From JAOAPY01 sp038237475 (GTDB lineage Bacteria > Acidobacteriota > Blastocatellia > Pyrinomonadales > Pyrinomonadaceae), in contig JBBRYS010000010.1 in NCBI GenBank assembly GCA_038237475.1, forward strand, positions 124,001-188,000: 64,000 nucleotides of DNA, written 5' to 3'. Position numbers and translations under genes: made by a program. The notes below the pieces were generated by a model. It did not search any database, was not told the origin of the DNA, and saw only the letters and a list, made by a program, of their open reading frames with translations. Shown here piece by piece: positions 8,376 to 16,379 of this stretch (its first letter is position 1; each line of letters opens with the position of its first letter).

Positions 8376-9743
8376 ATGGATCGAGATTTGAAATCAGTTC
8401 GGACTTCAATAGCGCAAAAACTTCTTACTGCGCTGTGTATTATTTACTTGTCGTTGCCAATTGTCTGTGCTGCTGCACCGCCTTTCGGAGAAACCGAAAA
8501 TAAATTTGCTTCCATAGCCGAGCCCATCTCAGCGACCGAGATCACTTCTTATGATTGGAATCTACAGCAAACGCAGCGACCATTATTGAATTTACCCGAC
8601 CCGGTGAACACTAGCTTTCAGTTTTCTCAGTTTCGTCCGCTCGGCCTGCTCAGGCTTGATCTTTCTCAATCGCTGGAGTTCGACTCGCGGGCAAATAAGT
8701 ACCTGCTGCGGCTCGCAGAGGATGCTGACCGGCGGAAGCAGTCGATTGAATTTATCGAGACCGGAATACCGGGACGTTACGTCTCGCCGGATAACAGGTA
8801 CGACAATCTGATCGACAACAAGGGTGTGAAGACAATTCGGTCGCGGCAGAATGTGGAGTACACGTTTATCCGCTTCAGCGACGGCGTCGACCGATGTATT
8901 CGTATCAAGGGCGAAGGGGGCTCAGTAATTACCCTCGTCTACTCAAGAGACAATCTGATTCACAGCATTCTTGATTCAAGCGGACGCATCCTCACCTTTA
9001 ACTATGTGGATGGGAAAATCGATTCAATTACCCAATCCTGGATTGCCGATGCCGTCGCCCTCAATCGGACCTGGACCGTGGAGAAAGCGCGGAGCGATGT
9101 AAAGTTGGCTCATGCAAGTCGTCCTCGCACAATAATTGTGGCGGCTAACGCAAGCATTACTGCCAGACATATGAAAGTGCTGCCCGATAATGCCGTGACG
9201 ACTGAATACACTGCCTCAATGATCAGCAGCGACAGAAAGCTCGCCGCCATTTTTGGGGGCCCCGGTGCAGTCGCCGCAGCCAACGGATTCGAGCCGGAAA
9301 AGCTTGCCGGTCAATATCCCCTCTATCGTGGAGACATCACTGCAATCGATGGTCACCTGTTGAGAGGGCATCTCAGTTTCGCCATGCATCTGTATGGTAA
9401 CGAGGAAGGGACCGCAGAGTCAGCCCTCTATGTTCCAGCCGGCTTCACTTCCCACAGTTCAGCGCCGGGACCTACAGATGCCGCGGTGACTTTTTTCTAT
9501 CCGCGTCTGGGGAACCTGACGAACGTGACACTCGCAGTCTTTCATGTCGCGAACTTCGCTATTGAATCCGGCGCTTCGCATCACCTCTCACAAACTCGAA
9601 TTCGCATCGGCAATATTGGCGGAACGGGTGGTTCCTGTGCAGTTTATAAACACTCTCATATTGAATTTTACCGCGGCAATGTAGGCTTACCTTCAGCTCC
9701 GGATCGCGAGCGCTTGCGCATCCACCCCGTCAGCGTCTTTTGA
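8376..9743 (+). CDS. Secreted protein with M23-like C-terminus
   Basis: The protein (455 residues from the ATG at 8376, preceded by GGGG seven bases upstream) starts with a basic n-region and hydrophobic core ending in CAAAPP, a signal peptide. The central part has a YD/RHS-like stretch (LIHSILDSSGRILTFNYVDG). The last 70 residues resemble an M23/LytM fold: a histidine in LAVFHVANF, the loop IGNIGGTGG and the HxH of YKHSHIEFY. The upstream HxxxD zinc pair expected in active M23 enzymes is not evident, so activity is doubtful. It stands alone, about 95 bases before the PLP enzyme gene. A cell-wall or surface role is inferred; the precise function is unknown. Confidence 0.7.
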   Translation: MDRDLKSVRTSIAQKLLTALCIIYLSLPIVCAAAPPFGETENKFASIAEPISATEITSYDWNLQQTQRPLLNLPDPVNTSFQFSQFRPLGLLRLDLSQSLEFDSRANKYLLRLAEDADRRKQSIEFIETGIPGRYVSPDNRYDNLIDNKGVKTIRSRQNVEYTFIRFSDGVDRCIRIKGEGGSVITLVYSRDNLIHSILDSSGRILTFNYVDGKIDSITQSWIADAVALNRTWTVEKARSDVKLAHASRPRTIIVAANASITARHMKVLPDNAVTTEYTASMISSDRKLAAIFGGPGAVAAANGFEPEKLAGQYPLYRGDITAIDGHLLRGHLSFAMHLYGNEEGTAESALYVPAGFTSHSSAPGPTDAAVTFFYPRLGNLTNVTLAVFHVANFAIESGASHHLSQTRIRIGNIGGTGGSCAVYKHSHIEFYRGNVGLPSAPDRERLRIHPVSVF

Positions 9744-9839
9744 ATCCGGTCTCACCAAACCCGTCGGTGGGATTTTCAACCACTGCCCCCAAAAGCCAGT
9801 TGGCCTTTTAAGCACAGCCGCGCTTATGATTAGCGCCTT

Positions 9840-11090
9840 ATGAGCAGCACATCGCCATCAGCAGGCACAAACGTCGCACCTGTCGAAACAATCCGAACGC
9901 ATTTCCCCGCGCTGGAGAGAATTCATCAGCAGCAACCGGTGGCCTACTTTGACGGGCCAGGTGGCACTCAGGTGCCGCGCGCCGTGGTCACGGCCATGGC
10001 TGATTATCTCTACCATCACAATGCCAACACCCACTGGGCCTATCCGACCAGTGCCGAAACCGATGCGTCTATTGAAAGTGCGCGCCATACCTGTGCCGAC
10101 TTTTTGAACGCGGCGGCGGCAGAAATAATTTTTGGCGCCAACATGACCACGCTGACGTTTCACCTGGCGCGCGCGCTCAGCGTCAACTGGGGCGCCGGTG
10201 ATGAACTGGTCGTTACGGAACTGGACCATCATGCGAACATCGCACCCTGGCAACGACTTGCTCGCGAACGCGGCGTGACCGTGCGTACCGTGCGGCTCAT
10301 TCCCGAAACGGGCCAGCTCGATTGGGAAGAATTCGAAAAGTCAGTTCATGGACGAACCAGGTTAATTGCGATAGGCGCTGCGTCGAACGCGCTTGGCACC
10401 ATTAACGAAGTCGCGCGGGCGGTTGCACTGGCGCGCAAGTTTCAGGCTCAAGTCTTTGTCGATGCCGTGCATTTCGTGCCTCACGAAATCGCCGACGTGC
10501 GTGCCCTCGACTGTGACTTTCTGGCGATGTCTGCCTATAAATTTTATGGGCCGCACATCGGAGTCCTTTATTGCAAGGGCGACCTGATCGATGCAATCGA
10601 TTTCCCCAGGCTTCTGCCCGCGCCGGACAAGGGACCGGAACGAGGCGAGACCGGAACTCAAAATCATGAAGGCATTCTGGGCGCGGCAGCAGCAATAGAT
10701 TTCTTGGCTTCGCTTGGGAACGGTGCATCAAAACGCGCGCAGCTCATCACAGTCTATTCAGAGTTACATCGCCGCAGCCTGGAACTGGTGCAACAACTTT
10801 GGCACGGGCTTGCATCGATTGAGGGCGTTCGCCTTTATGGTCCTCCTCCAGACGCGGCGCGCACTGCGACGGTTTCATTTGTAGTTGACAGGGTTTCGTC
10901 CACCGAGGTCGCGCGGCAGTTGGCCGAGCGGGGACTGTTTCTCTCGCACGGCGATTTTTACGCAACGACAGTCGTGGAACGCCTGGGGTTAGGCGACGAA
11001 GGACTGGTCCGCGCCGGCTGCGCTTGTTATACGACTAAGGAAGAGGTTGAGAGGCTGGTGAAAGGTGTGGCGGAAATTGCGGGGGGATAG
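9840..11090 (+). CDS. Cysteine desulfurase-like PLP enzyme (class V aminotransferase)
   Basis: A 416-residue fold-type-I PLP enzyme of the NifS/SufS superfamily. Visible signature: LDHHANIAPW with H130/H131, D208 and H211 around the cofactor, and the Schiff-base lysine K234 in SAYKFYGPH. The loop that carries the catalytic cysteine in true desulfurases reads LSHGDFYATT here and lacks Cys; the only cysteines near the C-terminus are in RAGCACY. This matches the 'cysteine desulfurase-like' subfamily (TIGR01976 type) whose reaction is not settled. No suf or isc genes lie nearby, which agrees with a role other than Fe-S assembly. The ATG at 9840 follows the previous gene by 96 bases without a strong Shine-Dalgarno. 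Confidence 0.88.
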   Translation: MSSTSPSAGTNVAPVETIRTHFPALERIHQQQPVAYFDGPGGTQVPRAVVTAMADYLYHHNANTHWAYPTSAETDASIESARHTCADFLNAAAAEIIFGANMTTLTFHLARALSVNWGAGDELVVTELDHHANIAPWQRLARERGVTVRTVRLIPETGQLDWEEFEKSVHGRTRLIAIGAASNALGTINEVARAVALARKFQAQVFVDAVHFVPHEIADVRALDCDFLAMSAYKFYGPHIGVLYCKGDLIDAIDFPRLLPAPDKGPERGETGTQNHEGILGAAAAIDFLASLGNGASKRAQLITVYSELHRRSLELVQQLWHGLASIEGVRLYGPPPDAARTATVSFVVDRVSSTEVARQLAERGLFLSHGDFYATTVVERLGLGDEGLVRAGCACYTTKEEVERLVKGVAEIAGG

Positions 11091-11097
11091 CGTTTGA

Positions 11098-11205
11098 TTT
11101 GAAATTTCACAAGTTCAATTTTATGCTTTGTACTTTCAATTTTGTGCTTTGTACTTTTTCAATTTTGTGCTTTGTACTTTGTGCTTTGTGCTTTGAATTT
11201 GGATG
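11098..11205. repeat. Heptamer-periodic tract, TTTGTGC family
   Basis: From 11120 the sequence can be cut into consecutive heptamers of the type TTTGTGC or TTTGTAC with TTTCAAT and TTTGAAT variants; one unit at 11155-11163 is two bases longer. The same theme begins less cleanly at 11098. It sits at the 3' side of the PLP enzyme gene in a convergent intergenic region. There is no protein frame in it because the period is 7. Confidence 0.8.
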
Positions 11206-11220
11206 TTGCGTCTGGATTTA

Positions 11221-11440
11221 TTGTCCGCGTTAGCGGACAACCGAGAATAGCCCACCAGTTTACTGCTGGGGATCGGAGGGCGACGATTGGTAGTCCGAGA
11301 AGCGGACGGCTGATTGATAGTCATCACATACCCCCACCCTCTTCAGCCGTCCGCTTCACGGACTTCGGCTCAATTCCCTTTGATCCGATGCCACCGACAA
11401 ATCGGTGGGCTATTTTCAATCGTTCGCTAAACGCGGACTA
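11221..11440. repeat. Composite palindromic repeat element
   Basis: A 220-base element made of inverted repeats: TTGTCCGC/GCGGACAA (11221-11240, 4-base loop), a near-palindrome CCACCAG/CTGCTGG (about 11252-11269), a 14-base inverted pair (11300-11313 with 11343-11356, core CGGACGGCTGA) and CCACCGA/TCGGTGG (11391-11408). The segment around 11281-11313, read on the minus strand, carries the same words (CAGCCGTCCGCT, CGGACT, CAATCGTC) as the tandem array at 63423-63704, so both belong to one dispersed family. No gene is encoded. Confidence 0.75.
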
Positions 11441-11447
11441 ACCTACA

Positions 11448-11556
11448 TTTGAACTTTGAACTTTGTGCTCTTATTAGCTGCGCTGATGGTCCTGCCTGTG
11501 CTCGGAGACAAAGAACAAAGCTCTAAGTACAAGGCTCCAAGCTCAAATCCAATCAC
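11448..11556. repeat. Heptamer-periodic tracts (TTTGAAC and ACAAAGC families)
   Basis: Two short tracts: TTTGAAC, TTTGAAC, TTTGTGC at 11448-11468, and at 11508-11556 seven in-phase heptamers starting ACAAAGA, ACAAAGC and drifting to TCCAAGC and TCAAATC. Between them is unremarkable sequence. They flank the palindromic element and precede the 3' end of the homoserine dehydrogenase gene on the other strand. Confidence 0.65.
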
Positions 11557-11588
11557 CCTCGAAGCGAGGAAAAGCCTCCCACTCTCCC

Positions 11589-12599
11589 TCACCTGACTGC
11601 ATTAATAAAATCTGCCAACAAACCAAACGCCGTGCTTTGCAGATTCGGACGGTGAGACATGATTGTCAGCCCCGGCATCATGTCGAGCTCAAAATGAACT
11701 GCCAGTGAAGTGCCGCGCACAGAAGCAAGCGGATCAGTAGCACTCAACTGTTCGGGCCGTACACCAGCGATTATCGATTCGTCCTCGTTCACCTGCACGC
11801 GCGACACCAGCTTGAATGGCCTTCCTTCTGCCCGCGCCCGGCGCAAAGTCTGAACGTCGAGATCTCGGATTCCCTCCCGCCGAACCGCGTCAGGTGTCAG
11901 CGGAGACTTCAGCAGAACTTTTGCCAACGCACAAACCTTGACGGCCGAATCCCAACCGTCAACATCATGACTCGGATCGGTCTCAGTCACGCCGAGCTCC
12001 TGCGCTGCCTTGACGCCTTCTTCGAATGTGCGTCCGGTTTCCATCGCCTCGAGAATGACATTTGTAGTCGAGTTAAAAATTCCGGTGAAGCCCCGCAGAC
12101 GAACTGCCGGCAGGCACTCGCGAAACAGTGAGAAGATTGGCGCGCTATCGAGCACAGTCGATTCAAACAGAAAGCGTTTTCCGACGCTCTCACTCAAGGC
12201 CGTTAATTCATTATAGCCATGGACCACGACGCCTTTGTTCGCAGTGATGGCGTGAGCCCCGGCCTGTAAGGCTGAGCGTAAATAGTCAATTGCCGGTTGA
12301 CCTGTCTCTACATTGAGTGAAGTTGTTTCGAAGACTACCGAAGGCTGCGCCGCTTCCAGCCACTGCTTAACGCCATGAGCTTCCTGAATGGCGGATGAAT
12401 CGAGCTTGCCTGCGAGCAAGTTATCCGGATCGAAGCCTGCGGCGTTCCAACGCCAACCCATCCCTCGCGTCGCGACTCCAGTAATGCGCCAATCGATTCC
12501 ATAGAGCTCGGCCAGTTCGGCCCGTTTCGATCCAAACAGCCGCGCCAGCGCTCGACCGACATTTCCAAACCCGAGAAAGCAGAGATTATGAACTTGCAT
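11589..12599 (-). CDS. hom: Homoserine dehydrogenase
   Basis: Catalyses NAD(P)H-dependent reduction of aspartate semialdehyde to homoserine in the threonine/methionine branch. The 336-residue protein has the N-terminal Rossmann motif GFGNVG (residues 10-15), ANKGVV, the substrate/cofactor segment FNSTTNVILEAM, and the catalytic region DPSHDVDGWDSAVKVCALA. It ends after the substrate domain, with no ACT domain, so it is the short, feedback-insensitive form. An upstream extension of 24 residues is open but I choose the ATG at 12599 because the Rossmann strand starts there and a TATAAT box lies 26 bases upstream. The gene is divergent from thyA. No thrB or thrC adjoins it. Confidence 0.92.
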   Translation of the reverse strand: MQVHNLCFLGFGNVGRALARLFGSKRAELAELYGIDWRITGVATRGMGWRWNAAGFDPDNLLAGKLDSSAIQEAHGVKQWLEAAQPSVVFETTSLNVETGQPAIDYLRSALQAGAHAITANKGVVVHGYNELTALSESVGKRFLFESTVLDSAPIFSLFRECLPAVRLRGFTGIFNSTTNVILEAMETGRTFEEGVKAAQELGVTETDPSHDVDGWDSAVKVCALAKVLLKSPLTPDAVRREGIRDLDVQTLRRARAEGRPFKLVSRVQVNEDESIIAGVRPEQLSATDPLASVRGTSLAVHFELDMMPGLTIMSHRPNLQSTAFGLLADFINAVR

Positions 12600-12624
12600 T
12601 CGTCTTTGGAATCCTTTGCGACGT

Positions 12625-12630
12625 ATTATA
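12625..12630 (-). promoter_or_regulatory. Candidate -10 box of hom
   Basis: TATAAT on the minus strand, 26 bases before the chosen hom ATG. The -35 region (around 12648-12653) does not resemble TTGACA, so the promoter call is tentative; the box also helps to argue that the longer open frame is not translated. Confidence 0.35.
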
Positions 12631-12700
12631 TCGCCTGCTCCGGACAGCCACCGGAACGACACTTTCGACACGCACCCTGTGAATCGGTGTTCCTGGAAAG

Positions 12701-13549
12701 ATGAAACAATACCACGACCTGCTCAAATCAATTCTGTCCCACGGCGAGGAACACCAGGATCGGACCGGCGTGGGCACCATTTCTCACTTCGGGTATCAAA
12801 CGCGATTCGATCTTCGCGAAGGCTTTCCCATTGTAACGACCAAGAAGATTCCGTTCAGGTGGGTCGCCGAAGAACTGTTCTGGTTTCTCTCGGGCGACAC
12901 CAACGAAGCGAACCTGCGCTCCAGAGGTGTCGACATCTGGGCCGAGTGGGCTGACGAACAACACACTCAGCGCTTTGGCCGCCCCGCCGGGGATCTTGGT
13001 CCAGTCTACGGCTATCTTTGGAGATCGTTTGGCGGTCATTATCCCGCGTGGAACGGAGTGGACCAAATCGCGAATCTCATCAACGAGATCCGGACAAATC
13101 CCAACTCTCGCCGGTTGATAGTTACCGGTTGGGACCCCGCACAGGCTGATCAGGTCGACCTCCCACCCTGTCATACATTGTTTCAATTTAAGATCCAGCG
13201 TGGACTCGTGCTTCATTGCCAGCTCTATCAGCGTTCGGCCGACGCCTTTCTGGGGGTTCCTTTTAATATCAGCTCGTATGCTCTGCTGCTGCACCTGGTG
13301 GCGCACGTGTGCGAGTTGGAAGTAGGAGAGTTTGTCTACACCCTGGGTGACTATCACATCTACAAAAATCATTTGCAGCAGGTGAACGAGTTGCTCGCGC
13401 GCGAACCGCTGCCCCTGCCGCAGCTCTCGATTACAGACGAAGACAATCGGCTGCGCGGACTGGAGGGGCTGCTCAACCTGCGCTATGAGAATCTGGCGCT
13501 TAAAGGCTATCAATCGCACGGCAAAATTGCCGCACCCGTCGCCGTCTGA
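12701..13549 (+). CDS. thyA: Thymidylate synthase
   Basis: Methylates dUMP to dTMP using 5,10-methylenetetrahydrofolate, producing dihydrofolate. The 282-residue protein shows the family landmarks: R21 in DRTGVGT, ELFWFLSGDTN, the YGYLWRSFG segment, catalytic C157 in LPPCHTLFQF, the dUMP-binding RSADAFLGVPFNISSYALL region and the C-terminal YHIYKNH. GGAAAG lies just before the ATG. It is followed at 187 bases by folA on the same strand, the classic pairing in which dihydrofolate made by ThyA is reduced by FolA. The spacer between them consists entirely of 7-bp repeats. Divergent from hom. Confidence 0.97.
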   Translation: MKQYHDLLKSILSHGEEHQDRTGVGTISHFGYQTRFDLREGFPIVTTKKIPFRWVAEELFWFLSGDTNEANLRSRGVDIWAEWADEQHTQRFGRPAGDLGPVYGYLWRSFGGHYPAWNGVDQIANLINEIRTNPNSRRLIVTGWDPAQADQVDLPPCHTLFQFKIQRGLVLHCQLYQRSADAFLGVPFNISSYALLLHLVAHVCELEVGEFVYTLGDYHIYKNHLQQVNELLAREPLPLPQLSITDEDNRLRGLEGLLNLRYENLALKGYQSHGKIAAPVAV

Positions 13550-13551
13550 GG

Positions 13552-13728
13552 CGGTCAAGGGGAAAGGGGTAAGGGGTAAGGGGTAAGAGCGAAGGGCAAG
13601 GGGCGAAGGGCAAGAGACGAGGCGCACTACCACTGACAACTGACCACTGACAACTGACTACTGACTACTGACTACTGACAACTGACAACTGACCACTGAC
13701 AATTTGTAACTGACAACTAGCTACTGAC
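13552..13728. repeat. Two heptamer-periodic arrays between thyA and folA
   Basis: Array 1 (13552-13614) starts 2 bases after the thyA stop: nine heptamers of GGGGTAA/GGGCAAG type, three identical in the middle. Array 2 (13631-13728) is 14 in-phase heptamers, twelve of them NACTGAC, with ten in an unbroken run. Array 2 ends 8 bases before the folA ATG, so the region where a Shine-Dalgarno should be is repeat sequence without one. The two arrays share no unit with each other. Confidence 0.9.
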
Positions 13729-13736
13729 CAACAATA

Positions 13737-14213
13737 ATGATAATTGGAATTGTCGCGGTAGATCGCAATGGCGCCATTGGCAAGGAGGGCAAGTTGCCCT
13801 GGCACTACTCTGCTGATATGAAGTTTTTCAGAGAGACAACCACCGGCCACGCCTGCGTGATGGGCTACAAAACGTGGTTGACACTCAAGCGCCCGCTGCC
13901 CAATCGCCTCAACATCGTCCTCAGCCGTAGGTCAGAATTGGAACCTCAGGAATCAGTGTTGTTGGTGCGAAATGTCGAGTCCGTGCTGCTGCTGGCGGCC
14001 GATTTGCAAAGCGACCTCTTTGTCATCGGCGGCGAACAGATCTATCGCGCGTTTCTTCCGGCGATTGAAAAATGGATTGTGACGGAAGTACCGCAGGAGA
14101 TCGAGGGAGCTGATGCCTTTGCCCCGCCGGGCTATTTAGACGGCTTCCAGCTCACCGACAGGAAATTCATCGCGGAAGATTTACCTGTGTCGTTCTACGA
14201 TCGCCCTCTCTAA
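13737..14213 (+). CDS. folA: Dihydrofolate reductase
   Basis: NADPH-dependent reduction of dihydrofolate to tetrahydrofolate. The 158-residue sequence has the N-terminal strand IIGIVAVDRNGAIGK, the Met20-loop equivalent GKLPWHYSADMKFF with the catalytic acid D27, the cofactor loop VMGYKTW, the second loop RLNIVLSR and the C-terminal VIGGEQIYRAF. Length is normal for the family. The ATG is preceded by a heptamer array instead of a Shine-Dalgarno sequence, so initiation may rely on coupling or an unstructured leader. Functionally coupled to thyA upstream. The gene ends next to a hairpin shared with the convergent S9 peptidase gene. Confidence 0.95.
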   Translation: MIIGIVAVDRNGAIGKEGKLPWHYSADMKFFRETTTGHACVMGYKTWLTLKRPLPNRLNIVLSRRSELEPQESVLLVRNVESVLLLAADLQSDLFVIGGEQIYRAFLPAIEKWIVTEVPQEIEGADAFAPPGYLDGFQLTDRKFIAEDLPVSFYDRPL

Positions 14214-14215
14214 AG

Positions 14216-14253
14216 CTCGGTCCAGGTCTCGCACAAGAGATCGCTGGACCGAG
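14216..14253. terminator. Bidirectional hairpin between folA and S9 peptidase
   Basis: Perfect 10-base stem CTCGGTCCAG/CTGGACCGAG with an inner TCTC/GAGA stem, placed 2 bases after the folA stop and 20 bases before the end of the convergent minus-strand gene. No clear T-tract on either side, so termination strength is uncertain. Confidence 0.55.
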
Positions 14254-14272
14254 TCGTTCTCAACTACCGGAT

Positions 14273-16330
14273 TTACTTTTCAGCAACCGCGGGTGCCGGC
14301 GGCGTCATCTTCCTCACATACTTGTCATACCAGGCCAGGTAGCGCTCATAACGATCGCGCACGTAGCTGGGGCGCTGAATGCCGTGATTCTCGTTGGGAT
14401 AGATGATGAGCTGGGTCTCGACGCCGAGGCTGCGCAGGGCCTGATACATCTGCTGGCCGCCCTGCACCGGCACGTTGAAATCCTTTTCGCCTCCCAGAAA
14501 CAACGTCGGGGTCTTGATGCGATCGGCATGCAGAAACGGGTATGAAATCTTTTGGTAGACCTCCCACGATTTCGGATTCCACGGTGGGCCAATTTCATAA
14601 TCGTATTGGTGGATGTACTGGTCGGTCCCATAGAACGCGACGGTGAAGGCCGTGCCGGCGCCACTGGTACCGGCTTTGAATCGCGTGTCACTGGCGATGA
14701 TGTAGTCGGTGAGAATGCCACCATAGCTCCAGCCGCCGACTCCCAGGCGATCGGGATCAGCGACTCCCATTTTGATAACGTGATCGACCCCAGCCAGCAG
14801 ATCATCAACTTCATAATGGCCCCAGTCAGCAAAGATGGAGTGCGAAAACTGTTGGCCCCGGCCTGAGCTGCCACGATAGTTAACCGCGAGGACCGCATAG
14901 CCGTTCGCCGCAAACCACTGACGCTCCGTGCTGAAAGAATGCTGATCCTGTCCATTCGGACCACCGTGGATACGCAATAACAACGGCACCTTGCCGGTCG
15001 TATAGCCGACCGGATAGGTCAACAGGCCATGCACTTCCGTGCCGTCTTTGCTCTTGAAATTCACCTCTTCCGTCTTGCCGAGTTCCACCTCGCTGATCAG
15101 AGCATCGTTCTGGTGAGTGAGCTGGCGTAGCGAACCACCCTCCATCGCGAAAACTTCCGTCGGTCGATTGTCGTCACCGGAGAGCACGGCTGCTTTGCCG
15201 CCGGCGATCGTCAAACTGGAAACGACAACGGGTGGAGACAAAAGACGCTTTACTGCAGTGCGAGTGATACTCACCGGATAGACAGAACGATCGTCAGTCA
15301 CGAGAGCAGTGAGCGAGTTGTCAGCCGCGCCAAATCTCAACCCCGACAAGCCACGATCGAGATCGTCTGCGGCTTTCACACGGGCCGGCGCGCTGCTTCC
15401 ATCAGCGGGCACAAACAGCAGCCGATCCATGCTGTAAGCTCCGTATTTCTTTTCATCACCTTCAACAAAGGCAATCCATTTCCCATCCGGGCTCCACTCA
15501 GGCCGCGCTCGTCCGGTGCGATTCGTTGCTTGCGTCAGCAGCTTTTCAGTCGCACCCGGTTTCGCTTCAGCCACAAACAACTGCGCCGCGGGATCGCGAT
15601 CGGGATCGTCTGTGTGGTTGCTCATGAACGCGATCAAACGCCCATCGGGCGACCATGACATCGAAGATTCATCCCACTTGCCGGTTGTCAGCCGTTCGAG
15701 TTTCTTCGCCGCGATGTCATAAAGGTAGATGAAACTGTGTCGCCCTGAAAGCAGATAGCCCTGGCCATCCTGCTTGTAGCGATAGCGATCGATCACGATT
15801 GGCTTGGGCGGTTTCGGCGGTCCGGCAGGCGTGGGACTGGCTGCCGCCTCGGCCTCCGGATCAGGATCGCCAATGACCAGCGCCAAAGTTTTCGAATCGG
15901 GAGACCACTCATAGCCCTGCAAACGACCTTTGAAGTCAGTCAACTGCATCGCTTCTCCGCCCCTGCGGTCAAGCAACCAGACTTGATTGCCTTTGGCCTT
16001 GCCGGGGCGCGCAGAAGTAAAGGAGAGATAATTTCCGTCGGGGCTCCAGCGGGGCGATGACTCGCTGTCCTGGCTAAAAGTGATCTGACGATCGCTCTTG
16101 CCGTCAAAGCTCACCATCCAGACGTGAGTGTTGCTCTTGTCCTCCTTGACGTCGACCGTTGAGACAACGTAGGCGATCCATTGTCCATCAGGAGAGACCT
16201 GCGGATCCCGCACTTCACGAAGACGTGCGATGTCATCCAGCTTAAGCGGATGGCGTGCGGTCTGCGCGGCGACCGCAGACGCCAGAAACAGAGACATCAG
16301 AACTATTGCGAATAGTCGGCGGGGGGCCAT
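14273..16330 (-). CDS. Secreted S9 family peptidase (acylaminoacyl-peptidase-like)
   Basis: A 685-residue serine peptidase of the prolyl-oligopeptidase clan. It begins with a signal peptide (APRRLFAIVLMSLFLASAVA then AQ), followed by a beta-propeller of PD40 repeats (SPDGQWIAYV, WSPDGNYLSF, WSPDGRLIAFMSN) up to about residue 400, then an alpha/beta-hydrolase domain with GGWSYGG (Ser535), Asp617 in GGEKDFNVP and His649 in NENHGI. The start at 16330 is set by AGGAG ten bases upstream; an earlier in-frame ATG would put 12 polar residues ahead of the signal peptide. It would degrade short peptides in the periplasm or outside. It lies 49 bases downstream of the cystathionine beta-synthase gene on the same strand; no functional link is obvious. 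Confidence 0.92.
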   Translation of the reverse strand: MAPRRLFAIVLMSLFLASAVAAQTARHPLKLDDIARLREVRDPQVSPDGQWIAYVVSTVDVKEDKSNTHVWMVSFDGKSDRQITFSQDSESSPRWSPDGNYLSFTSARPGKAKGNQVWLLDRRGGEAMQLTDFKGRLQGYEWSPDSKTLALVIGDPDPEAEAAASPTPAGPPKPPKPIVIDRYRYKQDGQGYLLSGRHSFIYLYDIAAKKLERLTTGKWDESSMSWSPDGRLIAFMSNHTDDPDRDPAAQLFVAEAKPGATEKLLTQATNRTGRARPEWSPDGKWIAFVEGDEKKYGAYSMDRLLFVPADGSSAPARVKAADDLDRGLSGLRFGAADNSLTALVTDDRSVYPVSITRTAVKRLLSPPVVVSSLTIAGGKAAVLSGDDNRPTEVFAMEGGSLRQLTHQNDALISEVELGKTEEVNFKSKDGTEVHGLLTYPVGYTTGKVPLLLRIHGGPNGQDQHSFSTERQWFAANGYAVLAVNYRGSSGRGQQFSHSIFADWGHYEVDDLLAGVDHVIKMGVADPDRLGVGGWSYGGILTDYIIASDTRFKAGTSGAGTAFTVAFYGTDQYIHQYDYEIGPPWNPKSWEVYQKISYPFLHADRIKTPTLFLGGEKDFNVPVQGGQQMYQALRSLGVETQLIIYPNENHGIQRPSYVRDRYERYLAWYDKYVRKMTPPAPAVAEK

Positions 16331-16379
16331 AGTTTTATTCTCCTGATATTGAGTATTGGATTCCAACGAGTAGGAATAG

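Noticed and set aside
13631..13728. CRISPR or attachment-site repeats
   Set aside because: Unit is 7 bases and degenerate; better described as a heptamer tract.
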